A stretch of DNA of 64,000 bases from Eutypella sp. D-1 (taxonomy: Eukaryota > Ascomycota > Sordariomycetes > Xylariales > Diatrypaceae), in NCBI GenBank assembly GCA_023313575.1, contig JAJTTP010000002.1:3100001-3164000 (forward strand), in the 5' to 3' direction. Below, piece after piece: positions 36,314 to 49,000 of the stretch (the stretch's first letter is position 1; each line of letters starts with the position of its first letter). The notes below the pieces were generated by a model that was given only the letters and a program-made list of their open reading frames with translations, made no database searches and had not been told where the DNA came from. The position numbers and the translations under genes were made by a program.

Positions 36314-38666
36314 GTGATGTAGCGAGCTTCCAAGATATTGAGAAGGTTTAGAAGAAAAAGTCCCCTAAGACCTAGGTATAACTTATAATTTGAAGTGTTT
36401 CTGGCGAAAGCTCTAGGTGGATTTGAACGTAGCTATGTTTAGCGGGAAGGGCGGAGGGCGGAGTTCGGAGTCGCGGACTAATAAATACATAACGTGCTGT
36501 GGCTCGGGGGACTAAGTCGCCTTTGGTGCCGCAAAATCTATGCCTAAGCCCGGGACTTCGTACCTATCTTGGACGACTAGGTGCCACTGATGAGCGACCC
36601 ATACATATGCAAGTGTTGGTGCCATCGGCGATAAACTGTATTATCTCCGATAACCATCCTCCAGTTATACAAAAATGAACCTTTCTCACATACAACTGGC
36701 CTCAGGCGACGCGGCATTGGGTTCCAGAACTCCTTTATCTGCTGATCCCCGCCAGTGCGCTGGAACTCTTTACGGTTAGGCGTTATATAATTGGCAATTG
36801 GTAATCGGTAAGTACATGGCGCTTTAAGCATCATTGTTCATGTTTGGGCGTATCTGATTACCGTCTCATAAGGGCGATCCCATTAATTATTTGCGTTGCT
36901 TTCAACTGGCGGTATCATTAATCATTATGACGATCTGACGGTCGATATCGCAACACGTGAATGTAGTTGGCAATGGTAGCTGTGGAATAGGCAAAGGAAA
37001 AGGGCAGTTTTGCATTACCTTTGAGATGCGTCACAACCTGGGGTGGCATTCTTGTTAAGGCAAAAACCCCCAAAAAATTCGAGGGAAATACGTCGGTACC
37101 TCGGTACCTTGATGGAAAAGTAGAACGTGCGTGTCGATTGGATAACATGATTTTTATTTAGTCTAGCCATATGGCAGTGAGCTGTTCCGCGCCGGACAGG
37201 CACCCGATGTTCAAGTGTTCATTGACTCAGGCACGAGCTGAGAATAGCAATCTGACTGCTATCCAAGAAATGGGAGAAGGGGGGGGGGGGATCCTAATGT
37301 GCTTAGTGGCTGTAGGGACGGCCGAGATATTGATGCGGGAGCAAGAACAGTCCCGAATACCAAGAAAAAAGACGGCAGGACAAGCGGCACACGGCAGCGA
37401 GCCGGGATAGTAGCCAAGTGCTTCAGTGGCACTGGGCGGTGCCATATAAGCCCGAGATAAATATAGAATGCCTTCCGACCAAATGCACCCGAAGCTGGCG
37501 ACGAAGGGCGGTGAAACGATTCTTCTACCAAAGGATTGGTTCTGGCGTTGTCACCATACCACGGGGAGCCATCGCACATCTCATGAGGTCGGATGTGTGA
37601 GCACGGGATATAAAGGGGCGGAGGACAAGTGGTAAGGTGAGATGATGAAACCGCAACGTGGGATTACGGTCGTATGGAGGGTTGCTCACGGCCCGGAACA
37701 GCCCAATGCGGCGAGGACATCAAAGTACGAGTAACGGGACACAACAATAATACACGCCTTCGATGCGTACATGGATATCTGAATCTAGGTAGGTACTTAG
37801 AAGGACAATTTCCGCTAGATGGTGATGTACCTAGGTATCTAGAAGTCACTTAATTATCCCGGGTCATCCAGGACGGGATGAGCCGCGTTGCAGTGTGGCT
37901 TTACCGTTTTAGGTCAGTAGAGAATGGTCGAACCCTAATCTAAGCACCTAAAAAGGTACTGACGTAATAAAGCGACAACATGATAAAGTGGTAGCAACAA
38001 GGGAGCTAGGCAGCTACATATGTAGATAATTACTATTCGTCGTAACTGACTGAGGGAAAGGTAGAAGTAAGTATATGAGGTACCTACGTAACGAATGTCC
38101 CAAGCTTATCGATGTATTAAGCTGCATGAGGGGGTGGGCACTGGCTCATGCGTAACTATCCCGGAATGACAACACTCACTACATAAACGGTATATGATTG
38201 CAATTTATGGCGTATGGTATCTATTACTACCTAGGTAGATACTCAAGTCATTTTTTAATGTCAGACTGGGTCCCAAATCAATTAAACGCAGAAAGGGTAA
38301 GCTAGACCTGGATCATTTCTCTTTGTTGGAGGGTCGGGTACCTGGGTATGGCACATAAAGTTAGCGCGTGGCACGTGATTGCGCGTAGTCAGGTTTAGGC
38401 TTCTTTAATGCAAAAGAAACAGTATGCTTACTGGTATCTGCATCACAGACAGTCTCGAACTAACTACATATCAAACGGTCCATTTCCTGTATAATAATAC
38501 CCAATACATAACTCCACTGCGAATGCACCCCCAAACCCCTCAAATTGACATGATCGGGTTATAGAAAAAGGCGCTTCGCACATGCTACAAATTCATGATA
38601 AAGCGGTCAGGACTTAGGCGGTGGCACTAGGGAAAGAGGATTCGAAGCAAATAAACAAAGGCAAAA
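36314..38666. other. intergenic, no gene seen
   Basis: 2.35 kb with only short open frames (at most 106 codons, overlapping on both strands). It contains a 12-G run (37279-37290) and two perfect TACCTAGGTA palindromes (37828-37837, 38228-38237). It should include the promoter of XLF at its right end and of the SDR at its left. Confidence 0.5.
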
Positions 38667-40430
38667 ATGACGGCACAGGCGACATGGCGTCCTTTACCCA
38701 CATTTCCCGACTTGCCGGCGCTGCTAGTCCGACCGACATTCGACGTGGAGACGTCGTCATATATTCTCCAGGTGACGGACCTGGCGCATATTTGGACGGA
38801 GAGTCTTGATAGAAAGAGCATACTAAAGCGGAGCCTGAATGAAGATACCAGTATCGACCTCAGCGACGGAGACCGTGAGCAGTGGCGCGTGTTTTTATCC
38901 AAGTTGGAGGCCGCCTTTGACCCCGCTTCGCCCGACCACGAGCACACCAGCCTCACCCTGTCGCCTCATCACGGCGCGGGCAACGGCAGCGATGGCGGCG
39001 ACCTCGTGCTCCACATCACCTGCGTACTCCCGAAGCCACTGGAACCCCTCAAATGGCCTGTCTACCTCGCCAGGCGTCAGCCTAACGCGCTGGCCTCCGA
39101 GCTTGTGGTACCACTCGTCCAGGCGGCACGGGCGCGCGCTCAGGAGGCCGAGTATCTCGTCGCGCGGCTCAAGGAAAAGGATGCCATCATTGATAAGGTG
39201 CTCGACAAGTTGCAGGCCGTCGGCACTGGCCTCGAGAATGTCTTTCACTCGCTGCCCATTAAGCGGAAGACCACGCGTGCCGCCGCCGAGGAGAAAGTCC
39301 CCGGTCTCGCCCCGTTCAACGAGGGGGGGTGGCGGGCACAGTGTGCAGCCTCTGAAAAAAGGCACGACGACGTATCGGCACTAGTTCAGGATGCATTTGG
39401 CGACGGTACATTTGGTCGATATGGGCATGATGTCAAGGTTTCCGAGGACGTTAATGGCTGGTGGGCGAACTTCAAACCCTCGTGCGCGGTTATCAAGCCG
39501 AAGGGCCAGCCTCCAACAGTGGTGTCGTCCACTCCAGAGGAAGCCAACCGATCGGGCGACAGCGATGATGATTTCCAGGTTCAGGCCACACCTTCCTCTG
39601 CACGCAAGAATCGGGATCGTGAACAACGCACGACTCGGAGGGGTGGAGATACCACAGACGAGGAACATAGCGAAACGCAGATCCCAGACAGCCTTCCGAA
39701 GAAGGCTGATGAGGAACCCCCAGCACCCCGACCGCGACTCGGGGTGCTCGGTGGTAGAAAAGTCACAGCAGCGGCGGCGTCCCGCCAAACACATTCACAG
39801 AGCCAGTCGTCCCGCACCATTCCTAAAGACGATGATGAAACCGCTTCTGACTCCGATGATGATCACGCCACCGTCAAGAAGCCTCCCGCAAAGGCGGTAG
39901 GCACTATCGGAGGAAAGAGACAGAAGTCATCGTCACCACCAACACTGCCGGCCGCTGCGAAATCTCCGTCACCGGCCCCAACGCCATTGCAACCAAAAGA
40001 TGACGATGAGACGGCATCGGAGCCTGACTCCGATGTTAGTCCGAAGCCGCAATCTGCGGTGCCGGCTCAAAAGAAGCGCGGCGGTCTGGGCCAGATAGGC
40101 GGTCGATCTCGGGCAACGCCAACACCAGAACCGGCGGACAGCGGCGACGCCGACGACCCTCCGGGGCCCACAGCTGACATCACTAGTGTAAACGATGCCA
40201 ACGTAGCAGCCAAGCGCCCACGGCGAGGGCTAGGGGTTATCGGAAAGCACACCGGCGGTGGTGGCGGGGAGAAAAGAAGCGAGGTCACAAGTGAGTTGCA
40301 TGCAGACTCATCAGCCGAGGGGAGCGAGGGCGAGAAGAGGGATCGCAAGACAGAGCGGAAGCGCACCGAGGCGGCCAAGGAGCCCGAGAAGAAGGTCGCT
40401 GCCCCTGTTAAGAAGAAGAGGAGGTTCTAG
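38667..40430 (+). CDS. XLF/Nej1-type non-homologous end-joining factor
   Basis: 587 aa, single exon. Residues 1 to about 150 match the XLF head domain (TWRPLPTFPDLPALLVRP, then VTDLAHIWTESLDRKSILKR and LNEDTSIDL, and PLEPLKWPVYLARR). A coiled-coil stalk follows (about 160-210, ELVVPLVQAARARAQEAEYL onward). XLF bridges Ku/XRCC4-ligase IV complexes at DNA double-strand breaks in the nucleus. The tail (about 230-587) is disordered and acidic/basic, with two copies of KDDDETAS and four copies of a G-x-[LI]-G-[GK]-[RK] phrase at residues about 359, 412, 475 and 523. The C-terminus KKKRRF resembles the basic-plus-Phe Ku-binding motif of animal XLF. The tail makes it far longer than human XLF (299 aa), as is usual in filamentous fungi. 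Confidence 0.9.
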   Translation: MTAQATWRPLPTFPDLPALLVRPTFDVETSSYILQVTDLAHIWTESLDRKSILKRSLNEDTSIDLSDGDREQWRVFLSKLEAAFDPASPDHEHTSLTLSPHHGAGNGSDGGDLVLHITCVLPKPLEPLKWPVYLARRQPNALASELVVPLVQAARARAQEAEYLVARLKEKDAIIDKVLDKLQAVGTGLENVFHSLPIKRKTTRAAAEEKVPGLAPFNEGGWRAQCAASEKRHDDVSALVQDAFGDGTFGRYGHDVKVSEDVNGWWANFKPSCAVIKPKGQPPTVVSSTPEEANRSGDSDDDFQVQATPSSARKNRDREQRTTRRGGDTTDEEHSETQIPDSLPKKADEEPPAPRPRLGVLGGRKVTAAAASRQTHSQSQSSRTIPKDDDETASDSDDDHATVKKPPAKAVGTIGGKRQKSSSPPTLPAAAKSPSPAPTPLQPKDDDETASEPDSDVSPKPQSAVPAQKKRGGLGQIGGRSRATPTPEPADSGDADDPPGPTADITSVNDANVAAKRPRRGLGVIGKHTGGGGGEKRSEVTSELHADSSAEGSEGEKRDRKTERKRTEAAKEPEKKVAAPVKKKRRF

Positions 40431-43297
40431 GACAACTTGCAACTTTGTTCCAAGAATTTCACCCCTGGCACTTAATCCCTCACAGGATCGGAATAACCCC
40501 ATTGATCAAACTTGTTCCTATGCTGTTTCGGGAATGCCTGGCTATCGCGACATCGTTTTCACTGAGCACCAGTACGCTGTTCAACGGACACGAAGATCAT
40601 GAGATAACTCTATTTTACTAGATTACAGTCATTATATCAATACTATCAATTCCTGCCGCCAGTTCCTTCCACGTCATCAAAGGACAATATTTAGAAACTT
40701 GGGGTTCTTACAACTTGCCAAGAGTCAGATTAGACTCCAGGCGAAGAGTACAACTGTCTATCAGACACCAACTACGCTCATGGTAGCCCGTTGCATCGTT
40801 TATTCTACATGTCACACGCGGTAACTGGTGAGCTCTTGTTGTTACTTCTGCTAGCTGGACACCAGGTCACTAGATAGAGCGACCCCTCGAGTGTGATATT
40901 TCACTTTGCGGTCAAGAGTACAACCACATGGAAAGGTATACATATCCAGCGGAGGACAGCAGGGTCAATAGGGCCGTTAGCTTCTGGCATCCTATACATC
41001 TCAAGCTTACGTTACATGGTGTAGACTGCAACCCGATATCGTCGATCGCATGTCGCACCTGGGACACGCCCTGCCCCTCAACCCCTGTAAGGCTCTGTCT
41101 CACTTTCTCACCCCATTGGTCGATGCAGAGTTGTTCTATCTTCAAGACACCATATTCAAGCAGCCATATAGATCATCGAAGACGATGCATGACAGTCGTC
41201 TGTTGCATTATGTGTGGGCTCCCTGCATAGCGTGCGGTAATCTCGGCTTTTCAAACCACATGAAAAGCACGATGAGATGGGAAGGAAGCCAGACTGGCAT
41301 CGGGCGCCAAGTCCTAGCCCCTTTTGCGTAACGCACAGTATCCGGCATCGCGCTCCGCTGCCGTCGTACGCACGATTCGGCTTCATTTCGCCTGCGGCGG
41401 GCCGCCACCCTTCGACAACGCAGCACCGTTAAGGGCCCTGTCCGGATAGCAATATGCAGATGCGGACTACCCCCGAGCCGCGAACTTTTAGGAAACCCGC
41501 GTCATCTCATTACGGCCACCTCTGCTGCAATATTCGTCGCCGTGTCGGAAGGTCAAGGTTTTCGACTTTCGGAAGAAGTATAGGTGCAGAATATGATTAA
41601 ACTTACGGTATAATAAAATATTGAAGAAACGAATTCCGCAGCTACACAACCCCGTGGATAGTATAGACTTACTGCATAGAGCTTCGAACATACGAAGGAG
41701 CGCCCTGGGCGAGGGCGGGTACATACGTGGCGGTACGACCACGCGCGTGCGGGCCTGTACCGCCCCTCACCGGTTGTTATCACCCCCACGGAGAAGAACG
41801 GGAACACAACTATCGTGCATACTATAGAGTGTATCATAGAATGATCCAACTCGTCCGTTTCGGCATTCTCTATGAACAGATTGCGGAATTGAAAAGCCTG
41901 CCTCTTTCTATCTAGGTAGATAAGGTAATTGGCAGGGGGTGAGGCTCTAGGATGTCTACTTACATGGATATTTGCTATCTGAGCTTAGAATTCATGAACT
42001 ATATGTATCAGCAAAGCTACTGCAAGTGATTGTCACACGGGGGGGTATCCCCATATAGGATCGGCACTGCCAAGGACCTGTTGGCTGCCAAGAATGGAGA
42101 CAAGAATGTATGGCGCCAACGGGCGCTAGAATGGATATAACAGACTGGAGATATAACCACCTTCTTTGAGATACGTACTCCGTACGATTGTATATAAATA
42201 CCAGACCTATCCTCTGGCCCTCTCCCAGATGGATAGAAGGGCATCGCACCCTTGAAGGACTCTAGTCAATTATTAGCTGAAATCTGATATACTATATCCA
42301 AGCCATAACCCCTCCTTGTCACAGTGATATACGTCTACACACCAAGCGTTAAAGCAATATCCACCCTATTACCAAAAATAAAGGTTAAAAAGCTCCACTC
42401 ACTGCCAGTTTCATGGAAAAGGCACTGTTATAACTGATACAGCTGTATGATTCAGGTCGCATCTCTTGTAAACCCCATCGCGTATTTCCAAACAGTCCGG
42501 GTATCTGTTGCTCCCATGGCCATTTTAGTAGCAATCACGAATGACAATATAATACACAGTACTATGCCAGTCAAGATGTGACTTGTTGATTCTTAACAAA
42601 CTCAGAGACGTAACAGCCGTTCAGAAGTAAGTTAGGATGGCCTTAGGTGATCAAAAATTGTTTGAGAAGCTGTGCTGTTTAGGTGACCGGTGTTCATATA
42701 TAGAACCTCAATATCATGACTGGCCTGGATGAGCCGCCTTCCCATGCAGCGCATCTGAACCAACATGGATAAGCGAGAGGAGCAAAAGGCACAAACTTAA
42801 CTCCACGGTTCATAATGGAAATTCCATCGTAATTACTTGGAACATTTGGACCTGAACAGCGATTTGTCCCAGCGAGTGATAGCGCCAGGCCCGCTCGAGT
42901 CGACCCCGACAACGAATACATAGATGAGTCTACAAAATGACTGAGGAACATAGGGATATCAAGGTAAAGAACGGATTGATGCACATAATACTCTGTGGTG
43001 GAGAAGGCCGTAACAAGTCTATGGTGTGATGGCTCGTCGAGCTTTACTACTACAAGGGATCTTTCTACAACATGATCTTTGTTGTCGGCGCTTTGTACGG
43101 CATCCGAAAGTGGAGACAATGGTATTGATTGTAAACAAGAGGGCGATTTCGTCAATAGAGACCCCCTGTCAGCACCTTTGTTTAATACTCGCTCTGTTCT
43201 GGTTGTGTACAAATTGCTGATGTGATGTCTTTTCTACCAGCAGTGTCATATTTTAACCTCATCTACAGAAGATTGCGGGATTCATACCACAGACGAA
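40431..43297. other. intergenic, no supported gene
   Basis: 2.9 kb. A 172-codon minus-strand open frame at 42694-43212 has no recognisable motif and is not supported. Other frames are short and overlap on both strands. The last part holds the HIT-gene promoter. Confidence 0.45.
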
Positions 43298-44140
43298 ATG
43301 GGTGCCCAGCTTACGATCATATTACCAATTATATATTTGATTTTATATTTGCTCTATGTCTGCTCTCGTCCCGCTGCAAGCACGCCGCCCGTGCGGCCTG
43401 CAGGCATGATGGACCCGTCAGCGCAAACAGCTACCATCGCAGCAGAAAAACCAACGCCAGCAGCATCAAAGATGGCCGACTCATCAACGCAAACTATACA
43501 CAAACCCAAGCGTCGAAATTTGAGCCTGTCAAAGAAGTTCTTCACTGCGTCGATTCCACCAAACCAGAGTTTCGCTGAGCCAGAGGATACGGGCACTCCA
43601 CACGAGTGTGTCGATGACTGTGCATTTTGTGAAATTGCCAATAACTATCCGCCGTGGTCGCCGGAGAAGCCTCCACGCATAGCGTCGGATACCATTCGTC
43701 CGACCAAAGTTTACCCCGCGGCGTGGGTCGTGCTATCAACGCCGAGTGTCCTGGCCTTTCTGGATATCAACCCGCTCGCGGAGGGACACCTACTTCTCGT
43801 CCCTCGATCACACCGGCCGCAGGTGACGCATCTCACCGCGCAAGAAGCAGCGGAGATTGGACGTTGGCAACGAATCCTCTCTGCTGCAGCGCGGCGGGTT
43901 ACAAAGAGGCGAGACTTTAACCTGGTCCAGAACAATGGTAAATCAGCACACCAGACAGTCTTCCATGCCCACTTTCACATCATCCCAAGGTGGGAGAGTC
44001 CGATCTCATGGGCATCTTTATATGGTAGGGGAGTGCGCGAGGCTCTCGATCTTGGGAAAGCCCCGGGAATCGCAGAGGACCTGAGAAAGCAGATTGCGTC
44101 CTTGCTGACGATAGAGAGAAACTCTGGGGAACTCGTTTAA
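43298..44140 (+). CDS. HIT-family hydrolase with N-terminal membrane anchor
   Basis: 280 aa, single exon. Residues of about 3-23 (QLTIILPIIYLILYLLYVCS) form a signal-anchor helix, followed by a low-complexity linker to about residue 100. The HIT domain (about 105-265) starts with CVDDCAFCEIAN, has VLAFLDINPLAEGHLLLVPR and NLVQNNGKSAHQTV, and ends in the histidine triad HAHFHIIPR (H-x-H-x-H). HIT proteins hydrolyse or transfer nucleotide phosphoramidate and dinucleotide bonds; the active His is the middle one of the triad. The anchor is unusual for this mostly soluble family and predicts a membrane location, probably ER or another internal membrane. Confidence 0.9.
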   Translation: MGAQLTIILPIIYLILYLLYVCSRPAASTPPVRPAGMMDPSAQTATIAAEKPTPAASKMADSSTQTIHKPKRRNLSLSKKFFTASIPPNQSFAEPEDTGTPHECVDDCAFCEIANNYPPWSPEKPPRIASDTIRPTKVYPAAWVVLSTPSVLAFLDINPLAEGHLLLVPRSHRPQVTHLTAQEAAEIGRWQRILSAAARRVTKRRDFNLVQNNGKSAHQTVFHAHFHIIPRWESPISWASLYGRGVREALDLGKAPGIAEDLRKQIASLLTIERNSGELV

Positions 44141-45962
44141 TTTCTTTTGGCCGTTTTGTATTTTGCTAAGGCATTGTTCGACGGAACTCATAGTAGGCTT
44201 GTTCATCCCCTTAATACTGGGAGGGGTAATTCTTTGGTAAGTAAATAATCGCTGGTCCCCGCGTTAGCATTGATCAAATAGTTTGAATCATGATTTTTTC
44301 ACGTAGTGTTGTGTCCTGGCTTAACACGCCATGAGGAACCCTCATTTAGCGATATATTCCTAGGTAGAGGGTGTAATTACCTTCTCGATTGATGCATCGT
44401 ATATCCAGGTACAGCTGTTATAATAGTGAGCGAGGCGTAAATGATTTAATCAATAGTTGTGATTTCATGGGACTAGGCAACTATCCACCAGGTAACTATG
44501 GCCTCTCTGCCCTTCTATGTCGCAGACCACCCTTGGATTCCATCTTTATGCGCAAGGGAGCACCCAGGTTTACTCCAGTCCTTGCACGTGCACTTGGATA
44601 ATTTACAATCTGAGAATCAAGGTACTTGCCTTTCGTCAATCATGATGGTGTTTGCCTACGATTGAGTCGAAATTCGAAAACTGTTTCAACCAGAGGTTGT
44701 GTGTAGTAGATGGCGCAATCATATCGCTATCAATAGAGCCCTACGGTTTGTAACACGAAATCTACCACTCAATCCAAAATTCGAATAACGGCGATTTCGT
44801 GCCGATATTACCGCACTGATATCAGTTGTACGAGCCTTAGACTTGGTGTATGGCATGGCAAGTTTCTACTCTCGCTCAGGGCATTCATGTTTCTCCCTGC
44901 CTGTCGGCCCGGTCGGCAATTAGGAAACATGCGGCATGGAACGTCACTCTAGCATGAGCCAGGTAAGAATGAGAGCTGGAGTCTTGCTGGTGAATGTTCA
45001 GTCAGTTGCAGCACTTCCCACGTTGTGCGTTTATCCCGACGGGGCCACTCGGCCTCCCCCTTGCGACAAATAAACGATGTTATCTCTATTCTCGGGTCCT
45101 AATCTCGATTACGCAGGTGGCCGCAGCCCTGAACGGAGAGTACACCACACTTTACATGCCTGTCGGGAGGGCGGGGTAGGCACTATTCCATGCTCCTCGA
45201 CATCCTGTTAAAGCGGTTGGGCTGCACACGGTTGAACACCTCACTACATTTGTAGTCGATAACTAACTACTTCAGTACCTAAGACTCCCGCCAACTCGGT
45301 GGCCCACATGGCCGGGCTTATTATCCCAAGCCTATTATAAATAAAGGATCATTTTCAGAATGCAGATCTATGCCCAGACAGCTTGATCTCCCGTCGCCGT
45401 CTGTTGCTCCCCTTTGTTGCATTTTTATGGACGGGCATACTAAAATTCCTTTCCAGATAATTACACTTTAGATTATGGCTCTCGGTTCGATCTGTGGGGA
45501 ACTGCCCAATTCGTCCACATGCAGTAATGTCGTTGGTCACTAGAGGGGAAGCTAGGGTTTAAGGTTGACCCTAGTCCCATTTATGTGTCCACCTAGGGTC
45601 TCTTCCACTCTGAAATGTTGAAATATGTTATATTAACTTGTGACCTTCCAGAACCGAGTTAGAACCTCGAAGGCTGGGTGGCTTGGGGCATATTTGGAGA
45701 TGCATGCACAAGTGAGGGAGTAGAGTCATGTATAGGTCGACGTGGACGATCTCTGCAGGTCTCAAAGTGACGTTACACAGCATGTATCTTTGAGCTATCA
45801 AGGCTTGTCATGAAGTGTACTGGAATTCCATAGCTGTAACGCACCAGCGCAGACTGTGCTGTCTTGTATAGCGTCGACATGCAGAGTAGAGTTGTGCTTT
45901 CGCTATTAGTGGAGCATCATTCACGATGCTCGGGTCGTTCTCCATCGGGATCCGTTGGCGCA
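44141..45962. other. gene-poor intergenic DNA
   Basis: Only short open frames (at most 70 codons) without family signatures. No RNA gene recognised. Confidence 0.45.
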
Positions 45963-46070
45963 CAAGTCGTAGACAATAAAATTCGAACAATCAGCAATAC
46001 TTCATAGTGATATTCAGCCACTGTGGTGACTTAGTACTGTGGAAGTTCGAATTTTATTGTCCATGACTTG
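45963..46070. mobile_element. 108-bp foldback element, family A
   Basis: Left arm 45963-45988 and right arm 46045-46070 are inverted copies matching at 24 of 26 positions; both mismatches are transitions. The outer end is CAAGTCRTGGACAATAAAA, and the core is 56 bp. The outermost bases also terminate the foldback at 57552-57640. The trinucleotide GCA sits directly outside both ends, possibly a 3-bp duplication. It is non-coding and MITE-like. Confidence 0.75.
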
Positions 46071-49000
46071 GCACAGCATGTTGAAGGGCGTCATGTAGAA
46101 TGACATATGATAAGAACTCGAGCGCAACTATGTCCTGCAGTGTAACATACTGCGCAGATCGGATGCAAAAAGGATACTGCTCACCACACCTCCTATCTCC
46201 TCTAACTATGGAGCCGGTATTGACAAACAGTATAAACCAAAGTACATCGACGTAACACAAGGCATCTCCGTCGAAGGGCTCTGGTGTTGTACAACACGCA
46301 TCTAGTAGCCGTACGGCCTGACGAGTCCTGGTGTCGCTCCGAGGATGTAGCAAGAGGAAAGTCTCATCTCGGCTGCGCAGGTGTGTTGAATCCCCCGGAA
46401 TGTCCCTAATTTACCGCTCAGTTAATTGGCGGTTGCCACTGTAGCCTGGAAAGAGTGTCCCCCGCTCCCCGAGACAACTCATTGCCTAGACTAGCCTAAA
46501 ATATAAGCGTCGAGTGTTCCGCTCGTGGCATGATTTGTTGCCTTTGTTGGATAGACTTTCAGCTTCTAGAATACTTCGGCCTATTATCGATCTCTACATC
46601 TGCATTAGTTCCCGCTTTTTGAGACAAGCCGATGTAGTGATTTTCAATGACGTATCGTTCTACTGAACGTTTGGCCATAGCTATCTGCTGTTAATATATA
46701 CTGTCTCCCATAGGCATGTGTGGATGGACCGCTTTAGGATACACCAGTCATACCTGAGGGCATCACTAAACGTAGGTCAGTACAAGTAGTCTTGATTGAG
46801 TGAGGTAGTATCTAGAGTTCGCTAGTAAGTGGGAAACCCCTACTATCTGGCTGATGGTCAACGATTCACTCGGTATGCAGCCTGGATCACTTCTAAATAC
46901 TGGCCTCGCGCCGGAAGCGAGTAAGTGCACGGTGTTCCCAGAGATATTAAGATCAGGAAATTATCTAGATACTAAATTCTGTCTTCTAGTTATTGAGACA
47001 AATGGATTCCTGAGTCTAGTAGGTAAGCATAGAAGTGAAAGTTATCAATAATCACGCGCAGGAGTCAATCCATGCACCCAAGTGGAAAGAAGGGGATGGC
47101 TGTAGTATCAGTGTAATTATTCCAATAGGGATGGCTTGACAGCCATGATGACAGGTGTGAGCTATATCGGCTTCGTCGATATCGGTGTTTCGAAATAGGG
47201 GCGGCATATAGATTACGCAGTTCATAGTTGGCGTCGAAGTTATTGGAAACAATGTGCAATATACATATAAACTCCTGGGAACGTTACCATCAAATTATCA
47301 ACGCATCCTCCCTATGCGAGAGGGCCTGGGAGAGAAGAACGTTCCAACGGTTTCCAAGTCTCGTGGCAATCTCGTGGCATAGAGACCTATCTATTTGGAG
47401 GATCAGGGTTGGTGTCACAGGTGACATGCAGACCGAGTCAACCATTTGTATCCGTAAATACACACGTGTCGCGCAGTGAAATTGATTACCGGTTTTCAGC
47501 TCCGGCTTGATTGTCGGAAGGCCAGAGCCGTAAATCAGCAGTTAATATAAACACATGTTGTCTGACCCAATCGCGCTCCCGGCCCCCCCTCACACGAATA
47601 TCTGTTACGGATATGGGTCTGGCCGAAGTATGATGGCTATGACCACACTGGCATCGCGAAATTTTACCTCCACCTTTCCATTCATCTTACAGATCTCATG
47701 TATAACTTGTGTAGCATAGAATCACGGATACCCCATTTAGGGGATAGTGAAGGTAGTGAGTAGCGAGGATATGTAATAGACGCTACTCGAACTGGAGAAG
47801 CCCAAAACACATGATGCACGGCTTGGAAAGGGAAGTATGGCAGATGGAAGGATATCGAAGGTCTGGGGTTGGTTACACAGGAACGAGGAAATCGAAGAGG
47901 GACTGAGCACAATCAGCGCACCGAGTGGTTTCTTCCCTTCAACGCGCCTTATCACCACGCTTCGGGACGCAGACACCTTCCCCACCATCGACCTTGATAA
48001 ACTTGGCAGCGGAGCCATGCCTTGTTGACATACCTCCAAAGGACTCCTATTGGGCGTCTTCCCATGGGCACAGCATGATTAGCTCTTGTTTCAGATTCCA
48101 TGATCTCGTGTCATGGAGGCACATGTAGTACGTCACTTATGCATCATGGATGCATTGCAGACAAGTGGTAATAACACTAGCAAGATTATGTCGTTGGGTA
48201 TGTTTCTTGTCAGTCTATTCGTCTGTTGCTCTTCCAGCTAGTGGGCCGCGCAACTGCACGGGATATTAACAGGAAACTGTCGCCAGAGTAAAATAAAAGT
48301 GATTCTAGCACGTGGGTACTAGAATGCAGCTGGATTTCTGAGAAAGTAACGGTGACTATGCAGTCAGCTACCAGAGGATTGGGAAGCTGCCGTCGAAAGC
48401 ATCATGTTAGCCAGGGGTAATAGCGATAATCTAGTAAGATTCTAAACTCAAAATTGATTTATCGATTGGAGACCACGGAATATGGGGGAATATTTGGCCA
48501 CCCCGCAATCGTAAAACGTCGAGGAAGACAGACCCGACCTAGACCTCAGTTTATCATTGTCATTCTCTAAGTTTCCGCGTCGATGGCTAATGCCACATGG
48601 CTAGATACCAGAGGGACTACATCCGAGGACTTGGGATTGAATAATCTCCCTTGGACACGGACAGTCGAATAAAGCACAAGGCTGACCGAAACAAAAAAAG
48701 ACCATTCCAACCTCATGTACGTCTTTCCCACGGCCTATTTTTGTAGACACATCCTTACCGACAACTACCAATCAAGTTGCCAACGGAGTCGCCCATTTGT
48801 CGATCGCGGCTAATCATAAACGCCACTACAGGGTTCATTATGGCAAACGATAAATAACTAGCGTGAAATATCCGTGTCAAGTCAGGCTGTCTACTGTTGA
48901 AAGCCGGAACGGCTTAACTCTAGCTGCAGGATGCCATAACTGCCTGGATACATACATGCCCATACACCTATGTATGTATGTATATGCACCTAGTCAACGT

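Noticed and set aside
42694..43212. 172-codon minus-strand frame upstream of the HIT gene
   Set aside because: Long enough to consider, but low-complexity, no recognisable domain, and it occupies the HIT promoter region.
46054..46353. 99-codon frame ending in a foldback arm
   Set aside because: Stop and last codons come from the foldback arm; no motif.
47737..48039. Overlapping frames on both strands
   Set aside because: Neither strand gives a recognisable domain; a remnant of an unknown gene cannot be excluded.
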